A DNA stretch of 64,000 bases from Desmodesmus armatus (GCA_007449985.2 VIIQ02000849.1:99080-163079), one strand, 5' to 3'; counted from the stretch's first letter, positions 41,387 to 53,511 are shown. A program made the numbers and translations. The notes: a model not told the origin generated them from the letters alone.

Positions 41387-42114
41387 CCACTCACCAATAA
41401 GGCTGAAACCAAACCCCAACCCCATCCCTACTGCATCGCAACAGGATAAGCCCACCCCCTTTTTTTGTAGATTGTATGTTTTGGTGGCCCCAAAATGCCT
41501 CGTCCAGGGATCCCCACCCCAAAAGAGGCCCATCAAGCATCCCCTAGCAGCACAAGGCGGGGCCCAGTGCCATCCCCCACTGCGTACAGCACCCCCGGCT
41601 GCTGCCATTTGGCGGCGAACCGCTCCGGCAGCAGCTCAGGGTTGCGGCCCCGGAGCCAAGACAAAGGGTGTCACAACAGGTTGCCCCATCCTCCCGCTGG
41701 ATCTTTTTATGGAGTGAACCACCGGTTGCTTGGTCCCGCCCAATGTAACTGATCACTTCAAAAAAAATTAAAAAAAAATTGTGTCTTCAAGCGTGCCAAC
41801 ATGCACCCCAATTGAGTCAGTGTGCGGCGCGTAGCGTCGGGTTGATGTCGGCGGCTGCCGCGTGATGGTGCGCAGCGGTGGTGGTGCGCAAAAATCATCT
41901 GGTGGGCTCTGATGAAAGATAAAAATAGTGTCTTCAAGCGTACCAACATGCACCCCATTTTTTATTTTATTTTTGGAAGTGATCAGTTACATTGGGCGGG
42001 ACCAAGCAACCGGTGGTTCACTCCATAAAAAGATTCAGCAGGAGGATGGCGCAACCCGTTGTGACATGCACCCCAATTTTATTTTTTTTTGGACATGCAC
42101 CCCAATTGAGTCAG

Positions 42115-42561
42115 TGGGCTTGGTTTGCAGGTGTGTGGCAGAGGGTGCAGCCGGGAGCAGCAGTGGACTTCAGCAGCGTTCGCATCCTACTGTTGGATGA
42201 CAGCACAGTGTGGAAGCCTCCACCAGCCCTGCAGCAGCTTTGGACATACCTGCGGCTGCTGCTGCTGGAGTCCTTCTGGGTGGTTCGGTTTTTTTTTTTC
42301 TGGGTGGTTCGGTGTGCCAGCGAGGGCCAACCGTACAGCAGTGTTGCAGTCATCCACAGGTTCAGGGCAGCATTGCAGCAGCAGCTCTCACAGGAGTGGC
42401 TTAGGTCTCAGCGGGACATCCGCCTCAACTCTGGGGTGCCTCTGTCCTGGCTACGGGGCCGCAACCCCGTCCTGTCGCCAGAGCGGTTTGATGCTAAGTG
42501 GCAACAACAGGGGGTGCTGTACACAGTGGCGGCAGGCATGGGCCCCCGCCTTGCGTTCTAG
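42115..42561 (+). pseudogene. LINE B ORF2 C-terminus (fragment) in unit 1
   Basis: It encodes WFAGVWQRVQPGAAVDFSS, then LLLDDSTVWKPPPALQQLW and LNSGVPLSWLRGRNPVL, and ends PRLAF-stop. It matches the LINE B copy at 61.7-60.9 kb. An 11-T insertion with 13-bp duplication at 42289-42299 adds a Phe run. It lacks the RT. The same fragment recurs in unit 2 at 44535-44990. Confidence 0.8.
42276..42312. mobile_element. Poly(T)-only insertion with 13-bp target duplication
   Basis: CTGGGTGGTTCGG occurs at 42276-42288 and 42300-42312 around eleven T. The LINE B copy at ~61130-61160 has the uninterrupted site. It recurs in unit 2, so it predates the tandem duplication. Confidence 0.85.
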
Positions 42562-42633
42562 AGGGAAGGTGGCCGTACGGGGGCTGGGATGTTCAGGAGC
42601 GGGGTTTTGGCAAGCAGGGGAGCTTTTTGATTT

Positions 42634-43400
42634 TTTTTTTCGGATTGAGCAAGTTACAAGAGCGAAGTCAAGCAACAGAAGCCACCCCTCAAAGCTCAGG
42701 CAAGAGGATGGCGCAACCTGGCAGGCACCACCCTGTGAGGGCGCAAGCCGACACCCCCACCACATGGTCTCACGGGCGGCACGTCGCAGTGCAGCCTGCC
42801 AAAAAGCAGACACCAGGACCCGACCATGCCCCCGCAAAATGACGAGAGAAAAGCAACGGCAAAGGGACACAGCATGCGAGCAGCACTTTTTTTTTTGAAG
42901 TGATCAGTGCGAGCAGCACTAACGCAAGCGAGTCAACACAGAGCCGAGAGAAAGTACCACCGATGCGTCACCACTCTCACACACCTCACCGGTGTGCAGA
43001 GCCAGCCCCCCACAGAGGGGCTGAAGAAACACCCGAAAATCAACAAGCGGCGGCCACACAGCACAGGGCTGGCCGCTGTACTAGAAAAAAGCCAGCGCGC
43101 AGAGGGCCCAAAGGCCCCCGGCGTGGTGCACCACCACACCTGCACACCTCTCCAATATGCAGGGCTAAAACCGCCCCACACCTAAGCCAACAAAAACACT
43201 AACATTGTTGCCCCAGTGCCAACCAAGTAAGGCACCAGAGCGGCCACCCGCCCCCAGAGAGCAACCCAAGCGCTTACACCCTGTGTGATGCGCACACACA
43301 ACAACAACTATAATACAGAGTAAAGCACACACGAAGCCAAGACCCGAGAAGCACAACAAACCCCACCCAGAAAAGGCCCTCCCGCTTTCCAAACCAAAGC
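42634..43400 (-). mobile_element. LINE B 3'UTR and tail with an embedded LINE C micro-tail
   Basis: Non-coding. A T run, then GGATTGAGCAAGTTACAAG and the LINE B 3'UTR complement extend to about 43395. At 42890-42916 a T run plus GAAGTGATCAG is flanked by repeats of TGCGAGCAGCAC. This is the same insertion seen at 63780-63800. Confidence 0.8.
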
Positions 43401-43528
43401 TTTTTTTTTTCAGGGTGAGCAGGTTACAAGAGCGGAGTCAAGCAACAAAAGCCACCCCTCAAAGGCTCTGGCAAGAGGATGGCGCAACCTGACCGGCGCC
43501 ACCCTGTGAAGGGGCAAGCCACCACCCT

Positions 43529-45957
43529 CACCACATGGTCAAATGAGCGGCGCATTGCAGCGCAGCCTGCTGAAAGCAGACACCAGGGCTCCACCACGCA
43601 CCCGCAAATTGTCTACGATAGTCACTGCCGGCTGTCACGCAGGCGGTACAGCAGAAACTATACAAAAGCATGGCGACACCACACGGCTACTAAACTCGCC
43701 TCGAACGGAACGCCGCGCAAGGCGGCACAAGGTCTAAGTCACTAGCACCCCCTGCCGGGGTGCACACACCAACCTTGGCTGGTAGCATGAACCTGCCCCC
43801 CAAAGTATGCACAAACCACTCACCAATAAGGCTGAAACCAAACCCCAACCCCCATCCCTACTGCATCGCAACAGGATAAGCCCACCATCTTTTTTTGTAG
43901 ATTGTATGTTTTGGTGGCCCCAAAATGCCTCGTCCAGGGATCCCCACCCCAAAAGAGGCCCATCAAGCATCCCCTAGCAGCACAAGGCGGGGCCCAGTGC
44001 CATCCCCCACTGCGTACAGCACCCCCGGCTGCTGCCATTTGGCGGCGAACCGCTCCGGCAGCAGCTCAGGGTTGCGGCCCCGGAGCCAAGACAAAGGGTG
44101 TCACAACAGGTTGCCCCATCCTCCCGCTGGATCTTTTTATGGAGTAAACCGGTTGCTTGGTCCCGCCCAATGTAACTGATCACTTCAAAAAAAATTAAAA
44201 AAAAATTGTGTCTTCAAGCGTGCCAACATGCACCCCAATTGAGTCAGTGTGCGGCGCGTAGCGTCGGGTTGATGTCGGTGGCTGCCGCGTGATGGTGCGC
44301 AGCGGTGGTGGTGCGCAAAAATCATCTGGTGGGCTCTGATGAAAGATAAAAATAGTGTCTTCAAGCGTACCAACATGCACCCCATTTTTTATTTTTTATT
44401 TTGGAAGTGATCAGTTACATTGGGCGGGACCAAGCAACCGGTGGTTCACTCCATAAAAAGATCCAGCAGGAGGATGGCGCAACCTGTTGTGACATGCACC
44501 CCAATTTTATTTTTTTTTTGGACATGCACCCCAATTGAGTCAGTGGGCTTGGTTTGCAGGTGTATGGCAGAGGGTGCAGCCGGGAGCAGCAGTGGACTTC
44601 AGCAGCGTTCGCATCCTACTGTTGGATGACAGCACAGTGTGGAAGCCTCCACCAGCCCTGCAGCAGCTTTGGACATACCTGCGGCTGCTGCTGCTGGAGT
44701 CCTTCTGGGTGGTTCGGTTTTTTTTTTTCTGGGTGGTTCGGTGTGCCAGCGAGGGCCGACCGTACAGCAGTGTTGCAGTCATCCACAGGTTCAGGGCAGC
44801 ATTGCAGCAGCAGCTCTCACAGGAGTGGCTTAGGTCTCAGCGGGACATCCGCCTCAACTCTGGGGTGCCTCTGTCCTGGCTACGGGGCCGCAACCCCGTC
44901 CTGTCGCCAGAGCGGTTTGATGCTAAGTGGCAACAACAGGGGGTGCTGTACACAGTGGCGGCAGGCATGGGCCCCCGCCTTGCGTTCTAGAGGGAAGGTG
45001 GCCGTACGGGGGCTGGGATGTTCAGGAGCGGGGTTTTGGCAAGCAGGGGAGCTTTTTGATTTTTTTTTTCGGATTGAGCAAGTTACAAGAGCGAAGTCAA
45101 GCAACAGAAGCCACCCCTCAAAGCTCAGGCAAGAGGATGGCGCAACCTGGCAGGCACCACCCTGTGAGGGCGCAAGCCGACACCCCCACCACATGGTCTC
45201 ACGGGCGGCACGTCGCAGTGCAGCCTGCCAAAAAGCAGACACCAGGACCCGACCATGCCCCCGCAAAATGACGAGAGAAAAGCAACGGCAAAGGGACACA
45301 GCATGCGAGCAGCACTTTTTTTTTTGAAGTGATCAGTGCGAGCAGCACTAACGCAAGCGAGTCAACACAGAGCCGAGAGAAAGTACCACCGATGCGTCAC
45401 CACTCTCACACACCTCACCGGTGTGCAGAGCCAGCCCCCCCACAGAGGGGCTGAAGAAACACCCGAAAATCAACAAGCGGCGGCCACACAGCACAGGGCT
45501 GGCCGCTGTACTAGAAAAAAGCCAGCGCGCAGAGGGCCCAAAGGCCCCCGGCGTGGTGCACCACCACACCTGCACACCTCTCCAATATGCAGGGCTAAAA
45601 CCGCCCCACACCTAAGCCAACAAAAACACTAACATTGTTGCCCCAGTGCCAACCAAGTAAGGCACCAGAGCGGCCACCCGCCCCCAGAGAGCAACCCAAG
45701 CGCTTACACCCTGTGTGATGCGCACACACAACAACAACTATAATACAGAATAAAGCACACACGTAGCCAAGACCCGAGAAGCACAACAAACCCCACCCAG
45801 AAAAGGCCCTCCCGCTTTCCAAACCAAAGCTTTTTTTTTCAGGGTGAGCAGGTTACAAGAGCGGAGTCAAGCAACAAAAGCCACCCCTCAAAGGCTCTGG
45901 CAAGAGGATGGCGCAACCTGACCGGCGCCACCCTGTGAAGGGGCAAGCCACCACCCT
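43529..45957. repeat. 2.43-kb tandem duplication, unit 2
   Basis: Same order of pieces as unit 1 with few differences (for example a 3-bp loss near 44150 in the LINE C tail). It includes the LINE B ORF2 fragment at 44535-44990, a LINE B 3'UTR (minus, ~45063-45829) and a LINE A tail (minus, from 45831). Unit 3 begins at 45958 and continues uninterrupted into LINE A copy 3, showing which arrangement is ancestral. Confidence 0.88.
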
Positions 45958-48900
45958 CACCACATGGTCAAATGAGCGGCGCATTGCAGCGCAGCCTGCT
46001 GAAAGCAGACACCAGGGCTCCACCACGCACCCGCAAATTGTCTACGATAGTCACTGCCGGCTGTCACGCAGGCGGTACAGCAGAAACTATACAAAAGCAT
46101 GGCGACACCACACGGCTACTAAACTCGCCTCGAACGGAACGCCGCGCAAGGCGGCACAAGGTCTAAGTCACTAGCACCCCCTGCCGGGGTGCACACACCA
46201 ACCTTGGCTGGTAGCATGAACCTGCCCCCCAAAGTATGCACAAACCACTCACCAATAAGGCTGAAACCAAACCCCAACCCCCATCCCTACTGCATCGCAA
46301 CAGGATAAGCCCACCATCTTTTTTTGTAGATTGTATGTTTTGGTGGCCCCAAAATGCCTCGTCCAGGGATCCCCACCCCAAAAGAGGCCCATCAAGCATC
46401 CCCTGGCAGCACAAGACGGGGCCCAGTGCCATCCCCCACTGCGTACAGCACCCCCGGCTGCTGCCATTTGGCGGCGAACCGCTCCGGCAGCAGCTCAGGG
46501 TTGCGGCCCCGGAGCCAAGACAAAGGCACCCCAGAGTTCAGGCGGATGTCCCCTTGTGTCCTGAGCCAGTCTTGCGAGAGCTGCTGCTGCAGTGCTGCCC
46601 TAAACCTATGGGTGACAGCCGCATTGCTGTATGGGCGGCCCTCGCAGGCACACAGAACCACCCAGAAGGACTCAAGCAGCAGCAGCCGTAGGTAAGTCCA
46701 CAGCTGGCGCAGCTGCGCTGGTGGCTGCCACACCGAGCTGTCATCTAGCAATAGGATGCGGGTGCTGCTAAAGTCTACCGTTTCCCCTGGCTGCACCCTG
46801 TGCCACACCTGCGCAAACCACGCCCATACGGCCACTGCCACCGGGCACTGCACAAAGAGGTGGGACAGAGACTCGAGCTGGTAGCTGTCCGGGCTCGGAG
46901 CTGGAGCCTGCAATTGCTGCTGGAGCTGCTGCTGCTGCTGTGGCAGTTGCTGATGTGTTTCCCCACCGCCACCCTGGCTGCGCTGCTGCTGCTGGGGTGT
47001 TTCCCCGCCCCCACCTTGCCCTTGCTGCAGCATGCCTGCCTGCGTTGGCGGCGGCTGCAGCAGCCCTCCCTCCCCAACTTGTCCCTGCTGCTGTTGCTGG
47101 TGTTGCACCCCCCCAGCCTGGCCCAGCTGTTGCTGCTGTTGCGGCTGTGGAGGGTGCTGCTGCCCCGGTTGGCACTGCGGTTGCGGGCAGCAGCACCTCA
47201 GCAACTCCTGCATGTTAGTGGCAGCATACACCCTACAGCCCCCAACCATGACGGCTGCATGGAGCATCTGCCACCCAAAGACCCTCAGCGGCCGCGGCAG
47301 GCGCTTGTCAGCAGCCCGGCGGTATGCTGCCATCCAGTCTGAGCCGGCTGGTGCAGCAGGCGTCAGCCCCCGCTCCAGAGGGTCCTTGCTGTCATCCACA
47401 GCAGGGGCAGCGACGTGCTGCAAGTCCTGCTGTTGTCGCCAGGCTGTCGGCTGCGACCCTGCTGCTGTAGCTGCCCTGTCTGTCACTCGCTGCCGGACAT
47501 GCTGGCGAGCTGGGCTGGCGTGCATCCAGGGGGCATCATACGCTGCCATCTGGTCGGCAGTGGTGATGCTGCGGCTGGAGCTGCCGCTGTTGAAGCCCGC
47601 CTGCATCATCTCTCCAAAGCTGCGCTTGTGCTTCCCTTCAAGCTGCTGCAGGGCGGAGCCCGGTGCCAGGGTGCCTTCACTATCCCGCCACAAGCGCGGC
47701 CGTACACCCACTGCTGGGACCCAGCCACGCTGTGATCTGCAGCTGAGCTGCACTAGCCTGCGGGTGGCTTCCCTGACCGAATACCGTGGCAGTGGCAAGT
47801 CAGGCCCAAAACCCCAGACGTTGGGGTCTACCTGAATCTCATCCCACCGCCCTACCAGATAGTATGCCTCCGAGGGTCCCTTGGCTCCCCCCCTGGCTGC
47901 TGCTGCCGCTGCTTGTGCTGGCCGCGGGGGCCGCCCATGGGGGCAAACACCACGCAGCACGGCGACAGCTGCGTGTCCGGTGGCAGGTCCGGCTCTGCGT
48001 CGAGGCAGCGGAGGCTGCCGTCCTGCTGCACGTCATACCAATGGACTGCATCCTCGCCCTGCTGCCGAGCCCACCTGCGCTGTGGGTCCAAGCGCCACTG
48101 CGGCTGCGCTGGCGCCTGCAGAGTCGCTTGCCATGCCTCTGGCAGCACGAGGCCGTCAGTAGCTGGCACAAAGGCCAGCCGTGGCGCCACCTGCCCAAGG
48201 GTTGTGCCCGCCAGGCGGGGCGCCAGAGTGCTGGGCAAGCTGGGGACAGAGGTGAACAGCCCACCTGTGACAGCGCTGGCCACGCTGTAGTTCCCTATGA
48301 CTGGCTCCAGTTGTATCTGCTCGACTGTCATGCCCTCGTGGGAGACCCTCCTGTGCAGCCCCAGCGCCTGAAACGCTGCAATGTGTGCTGCGTGCCTAGC
48401 GCTGAGGCGCCGCCGCTGTGCTGCTGCTGCCTGTCCAGAGGAGTGCTGCTGCAGCAGCAGCCGCTCCCCCGCCCCCGGCGCTGCACGGTCCAGGTTCGCC
48501 CGCATGAACTGCTTCCATGCGTGCCTGTGCGGGTGCAGCAGTGCTGCCATGACCTTTGCCTGCATGGCGGTGACGTGCGCCTGCACATCCACGCAGGCGA
48601 TGCCACCCTGCTTGGCCTGCAGGCTGGCCACCTGCTGAGCTGGGCGCCATCGCAGCTGCCGGTCGTCGGTGTTGCGGATACACCCCAACCCCAGCACAAA
48701 GGCGGAGATGCGCCGCTGGATAAGGCGCATGAGGTCGGCAGGCACTGGCACAAACTGCGCATGGTACACCAAGCAGGAGGCCAGCACCTGCCGGGCGACT
48801 TCACACCTGCCCAGCAGGGTGAGGTCGTACCTACTCCAGGTGCGTGCCCGGCGCCCAATGCTGTGTAGCCGCTGCTCGAAAAGCTGTCTGGCAAAGGCTG

Positions 48901-49321
48901 TCGCCCCCCTGACCGATAGGAGTATGCCCAGATGCTTGATAGGGGTGTCTGTCGTGTTAACAAACTGTACCCCCGTCGCTGCATCCAAACCCTGCAACCC
49001 GCTGTGAAGTCCCAGCCCCATACCTCGGCTCTTGTCAACGTTAAGCTTGGCTGCGCTGGCTGCACAGAACGGCGCCACCGCCTGCTGCAGCAAGGTGCCC
49101 ACATCGGCTGGTGCAGCCGCGTGCAGGGTGGTGTCGTCTGCGTGCTGGTGGCAGCAGGGCGCAGGGCCGTGGCCGTCAGGAAGGCTGATGCTGGTGATCC
49201 TGCCCTCCCGCTGCAGCTGCCGGCAGCGGGCTGCTAGCGGCTGTGCTGCTATGACATACAGAAGCGGGCTGAGGGGGCTGCCCTGCGCGCAGCCTGAAGG
49301 GATGTCAAACACCCTGCTGGG
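45831..49321 (-). mobile_element. LINE A copy 3 (5'-truncated, complete 3' end)
   Basis: On the minus strand it covers ORF2 from the RT motif VFDIPSGCAQGSPLSPLLYV (49312) to the stop at 46392, then a ~560-bp 3'UTR, the conserved tail and poly(A) (T run at ~45831-45838). The 5' truncation at 49321 is joined to a plus-strand LINE B 3'UTR. It is the only LINE A copy here with both an intact ORF2 C-terminus and a 3' end. Confidence 0.9.
46392..49321 (-). pseudogene. LINE A ORF2 copy 3, second half, one frameshift
   Basis: Two overlapping frames (49312-47852 and 47960-46392) are separated by loss of one C near 47876 (GACCCTCGG versus GACCCTCCGG in copy 2). Present: CAQGSPLSPLLYV, QHADDTTL, the linker, a Gln-rich tract, HLFVQCPVAVAVWAWF, and the natural end LNSGVPLSWLRGRNPELL...GPRLVLPGDA. 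This copy defines the family C-terminus. Confidence 0.85.
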
Positions 49322-49735
49322 GCAACAATGTTAGTGTTTTGTTGGCTTAGGTGTGGGGCGGATTTAGCCCTGCATATTGGAGAGGTGTGCCGGTGGGGTG
49401 GTGCACCACGCCGGGGGTGTTTGGGCCCTCTGCGCGCTGGCCTTTGTCCAGTCCAACGGCCAGCCATGTGCTGTGTGGCCGCCGCTTGTTGGTTTTAGGG
49501 TGTTTCATCAGCCCCTCTGTCGGGGGGTTGGCTCTGCACACCGGTCAGGTGTGTGAGTATGGTGACGCATCGGTAGTGCTTTCTCTCGGCTCTGCGTTGA
49601 CTCGCTTGCGTTAGTGTTGCTCGCATGCTTTGTCCCTTTGCCGTTGCTTTTCTTTAGTCATTTTGCGGGTGCATGGTCGGGTCCTGGTGTCTGCTTTTTG
49701 GCAGGCTGCAATGCGACGTGCCGCCCGTGAGACCA
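49322..49735 (+). mobile_element. LINE B 3'UTR fragment
   Basis: It matches 60655-60240 (opposite strand) and 63480-63930. It starts GGCAACAATGTTAGTG and stops at GCCCGTGAGACCATG, before the terminal tail and poly(A), so it is truncated at both ends. Confidence 0.8.
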
Positions 49736-50038
49736 TGAGCCTCATTTCAGCAAGGCTACTGTCACAACTGTTGGCATGTGTCAGTACTATAGTACTGTGC
49801 CCTTGGCCGTTCACTTTGATTACCAAGCTGCATGCCGCGGCAACAATGACATTTTCGCGGTTTGACGCAGGGCACACGGTCAACCCCTCAAACACAACAG
49901 CATGTTCAGGCTTGTCAAGGCTATGTGCTTCTACAGCATATAGCTCAATCAACTGCTCAGCATCACACAATCCATACAGCACCCCCTGCCAGCTGCTGCC
50001 CTTCCTGCTGCATGCGTGGCCGTTGAGGGCTGTTTCGC
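49736..50038 (-). repeat. 303-bp direct repeat, left copy (open frame on minus strand)
   Basis: Identical by eye to 52706-53008. On the minus strand it is open for ~100 codons (VLYGLCDAEQLIELYAVEAH, ENVIVAAACSLVIKVNGQGH). Just upstream on that strand is AACCCCAG, a possible splice acceptor that coincides with the repeat edge. I do not recognise the product. It may be an exon of a host gene disrupted by LINE B. Confidence 0.6.
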
Positions 50039-52705
50039 TGGGGTTGGCGGTTCCGCCCCCCAAGCATGCCACGTGCTGTGCGCCTGGCTGGCAGCTGCAG
50101 TTGTAGTAAAGCTGCTGCTTGCAGCAACCAGTGTGGCCTGCATATGGTGTGGGGTCGACTATCTTGTGGCATCTCATCACTGCTGTGCTGCTGTGCTGCC
50201 CGCATGTTCGCCCCGCCTTGCGCATGTCGCCTTGGTTTCGCCGCAATGCACCTGCACACAAAGGGGGGTCCAGGACATCCATCCAGCCAACCACATATAT
50301 TACAACAGCACATAACAATGACATGTTCAGGGAGCTGTGCATGGGCTGCAAGACAAATATGTTGCTGCTGGCTGAGGCACACAGAGCACTTCATCATCTG
50401 CAGCGACTGGGGTCCCCATGGTGCACAGCGAAGCAGCCAGCCTCCTGCCTCAGGGATGGCAGCTGCTGCTTCATCCACCCCACCCAACTAAATGCAAGAG
50501 GTCCATTGAGCACGTGCATAGTCACATGGATGAGGAGACGCACAGCTGGCTGCTGCAGTGTATGCAATTGTACCCCAACACGAACGCTACCCCACAAAGG
50601 TCCAAGGGGCAGTATGCTACTTTTGAATGCCCTATGCCAGCCAGCAGGACTGCATCTGATATCACCACACTGCCAGACACTTGGGAGGCATTCACTGCTG
50701 TTGGTGGCAACTACACTGCCCTTGAGCTCAGCTGAGCGCTGTAACGCTTGTGCGTCGTAGCAGCGATTGTGGTTTGGCACCCTTCAACTGCACGGTTGCT
50801 CTGCCTCACCAAGGCAGCTGAGACATATGCCTGTGGTGCTGGCATATGTCTCTGCTGCTGCTGCGTGACACACCAGTCTCACCCACCTATGGGTCTCATC
50901 TGCTCCTTGCATCTGGTGGTCATGGTGTGGGGCTCGACTCGTGTCGTCGTTGGTGCCTCCTTAGTGTTGCATGTTGGCTGTAAGTACCTGCAGGAAGGGC
51001 AGGGAGCAGTTGCTTCGGTTTTCAACTGCTGATCCAGCACCATGCATGCTGGCTGCTTCTTCTGTGTAGCTCTGCTGTGGGTCTCATGCAGCTTAGTGGC
51101 ACTGTTCTTGCAATTACTGCTGCTGCTGCTGCCAAGGCTGTTCTGTGCTGAGCCTGATCTGGATGTGCAGGGGGCCTCCAATGCATTCACCAAGTAAAAT
51201 CATAATGTTGAGAATGCTTCATGGGGCCGATGCTCCTGCTGGTGTGCTGCAGTGTGGCCCACACACCTGTTGGTTGATCTGGAACATCACACCAGCCCTC
51301 AGCTGCTGCTGCTGCTGCTCCAGCCTCTCTGCTGAGCTGAAACTTTTACTTGACAACATACAAGTTTAACAGTTTGAATTGCAGAGCAAGATGAAGCCGC
51401 TAGAAGAAACCAAGAATCCAGCACAGCAGATGCTGACACTCCTGCTGACTGCTAAAATCAAGATGGCGAGTTGCACAGGGGCTGCAGAGCTGACAAGAAC
51501 GTACGCATTACAAGCATTGATTTCACTGAAAACAAGGCCGCAATCGTCCGTGTTTCCGCAGAGAACACGGACGTCAGTCAGGGTGCAGGTCAGGGGTTAG
51601 ACACAGGGGGTGGACAATGATTCTCTGGGGGTTTCGCCGGCTCAGCCCAAGCAGACGCACTCGTGTGCAGCGTTTCTCATGCAAAACAATTGCGTTTAAT
51701 GTGCGCATTCCTTCCACAAAGTTACGAGGCTTGCCAGGCTGTTCTCGCGTAGCTCGGTCCAAAGACTCCCTGAGAGGCTCAGCAGCGCCAGAAACACAGT
51801 CAACGGTTACGTCAGCCAACCACGGACAAAAGAGCAACCACACAGCAGCGACTGGCAGCACATTTCGACTCACAACAACACTATCAAGCGGAATCAGCTA
51901 CGCAGATGAGCCCGCGGTGAGGCCTTTATGTGGTACAGTATGCTGAAGGTCACATCAGTTACCCCAGGTCCCAGAATGCCAATTTCACCGCTCCAACACA
52001 GTACAGGGCGAGACAGCACAATCTCACTGCAGCAATAATTCGCTCTTGCTGCATGTACACCGCACAGATACAAGGCACAAGCTAGCACGGCCTTGCAGAG
52101 ATACAGGACAAACATTTGAGAGCCAGTGCTGGGGCCAGCTGGGCCGAAAAAAACGAGAATTCCGCTTACCGCCAATCTGCGCAGCGGGGCATACGTTTAT
52201 TCAAATTGCGGAAACACCAGAGCAAGGCTGCATTTTTTAAGCATATCACTTTGTTCCTTAGGACTTGCTCTACAGCTGACTGCAACACCCGCGAGATTCA
52301 TTGTCCACCCCCTTGTGTGTGGGGCTGTGCACTGACTTGGCACCAATAGGGCTCCAAGGGCCCCGGCACAGTGCGCCATTGTGTCACACTCGGCAGCGCT
52401 AGTGCACCCACCCTAGCCTTACCAGTGTTCATGGCCTGTGCTAGCAGCCGTCGCCAATGACAGTTTCTGGGCCGCCACCCCCCTACCCCCCCATCACCGG
52501 CAACATGACCCTCCCGGGGCACCGTCACCTAATGTGCCACCCTTGCCTTGGCCTTGGCATATGGCACTGTCACCATTGTCGCCTGGCTGCTTGGCATCTT
52601 TTGCATAGGGCAGCTAGGGCTGTTGTGTTGCTGATGTCCTCAACCATCAACAACCGCAACACACTCAAACCCTACCCAGGACCTCTTGAGCATACAACTG
52701 GTCCT
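50039..52705. other. Island of non-repetitive sequence, no gene named
   Basis: Less GC-rich than the flanks and without LINE or satellite sequence. Candidate frames are 50418-50735 (+, 105 codons, DEETHSWLLQCMQLYPNT) and 51574-51873 (-, 99 codons, with a hydrophobic N-terminus MSRNVLPVAAVWLLFCPWLA). Neither resembles a family I know, and short exons could be hidden here. On the minus strand the frame KDQLYAQEVLGRV-stop (52705-52665) continues from the right-hand 303-bp repeat. Confidence 0.35.
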
Positions 52706-53008
52706 TGAGCCTCATTTCAGCAAGGCTACTGTCACAACTGTTGGCATGTGTCAGTACTATAGTACTGTGCCCTTGGCCGTTCACTTTGATTACCAAGCTG
52801 CATGCCGCGGCAACAATGACATTTTCGCGGTTTGACGCAGGGCACACGGTCAACCCCTCAAACACAACAGCATGTTCAGGCTTGTCAAGGCTATGTGCTT
52901 CTACAGCATATAGCTCAATCAACTGCTCAGCATCACACAATCCATACAGCACCCCCTGCCAGCTGCTGCCCTTCCTGCTGCATGCGTGGCCGTTGAGGGC
53001 TGTTTCGC
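52706..53008 (-). repeat. 303-bp direct repeat, right copy
   Basis: Second copy of 49736-50038. Here the minus-strand frame continues downstream to a stop at 52665, but its upstream side joins satellite directly at 53009, with no intron-like sequence. Confidence 0.6.
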
Positions 53009-53439
53009 GTACCAACATGCACCCCAATTGAGTCAGTGTGCGGCGCGTAGCGTCGGGTTGATGTCGGCTGCTGCCGCGTGATGGTGCGCAGCGGTGGTGG
53101 TGCACAAAAATCATCTGGTGGGCTCTGATGAAAGACAAAAATAGTGTCTTCAAGCGTACCAACATGCACCCCAATTGAGTCAGTGTGCGGCGCGTAGCGT
53201 CGGGTTGATGTCGGCGGCTGCCGCGTGATGGTGCGCAGCGGTGGTGGTGCGCAAAAATCATCTGGTGGGCTCTGATGAAAGACAAAAATAGTGTCTTCAA
53301 GCGTACCAACATGCACCCCAATTGAGTCAATGTGCGGCGCGTAGCGTCGGGTTGATGTCGGCGGCTGCCGCATGATGGTGCGCAGCGGTGGTGGTGCACA
53401 AAAATCATCTGGTGGGCTCTGACGAAAGACAAAAATAGT

Positions 53440-53511
53440 GGGGGTAGCTTAATGGCTAAAGCACCCGGTTGATACCGGGGAGATCTGGGTTCGAATCCCA
53501 GCCCGCCCACC
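53440..53511 (+). tRNA. tRNA-like head of SINE copy 3
   Basis: A box TAGCTTAATGG at ~53444-53454, B box GGTTCGAATCC at ~53489-53499, T-stem CTGGG/CCCAG, anticodon-like GAT in TTGATAC. One extra C in the anticodon stem compared with copy 2 gives CCCGG/CCGGG around a 6-nt loop. It would be a poor tRNA but a plausible Pol III promoter. Confidence 0.6.

Larger units (their letters stand above)
41050..43528. repeat. 2.43-kb tandem duplication, unit 1
   Basis: Composite unit in order: LINE A 3' end (minus, 41050-41665), LINE C tail (plus, ~41666-41778), satellite monomer (~41779-41957), LINE C tail (minus, 41958-42063), LINE B ORF2 C-terminus (plus, 42115-42561) with the start of its 3'UTR, LINE B 3'UTR (minus, ~42634-43400), LINE A tail (minus, from 43402). 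Unit 2 repeats it at an offset of 2429 bp. Unit 1 has 50 extra bp from a micro-insertion at 41337. Confidence 0.88.

Noticed and set aside
49736..53008. LTR retrotransposon with 303-bp LTRs
   Set aside because: The repeats do not end in CA, the flanks lack a target duplication (GACCA versus GTACC), and no gag/pol, primer-binding or polypurine signal was seen in the 2.7-kb interior.
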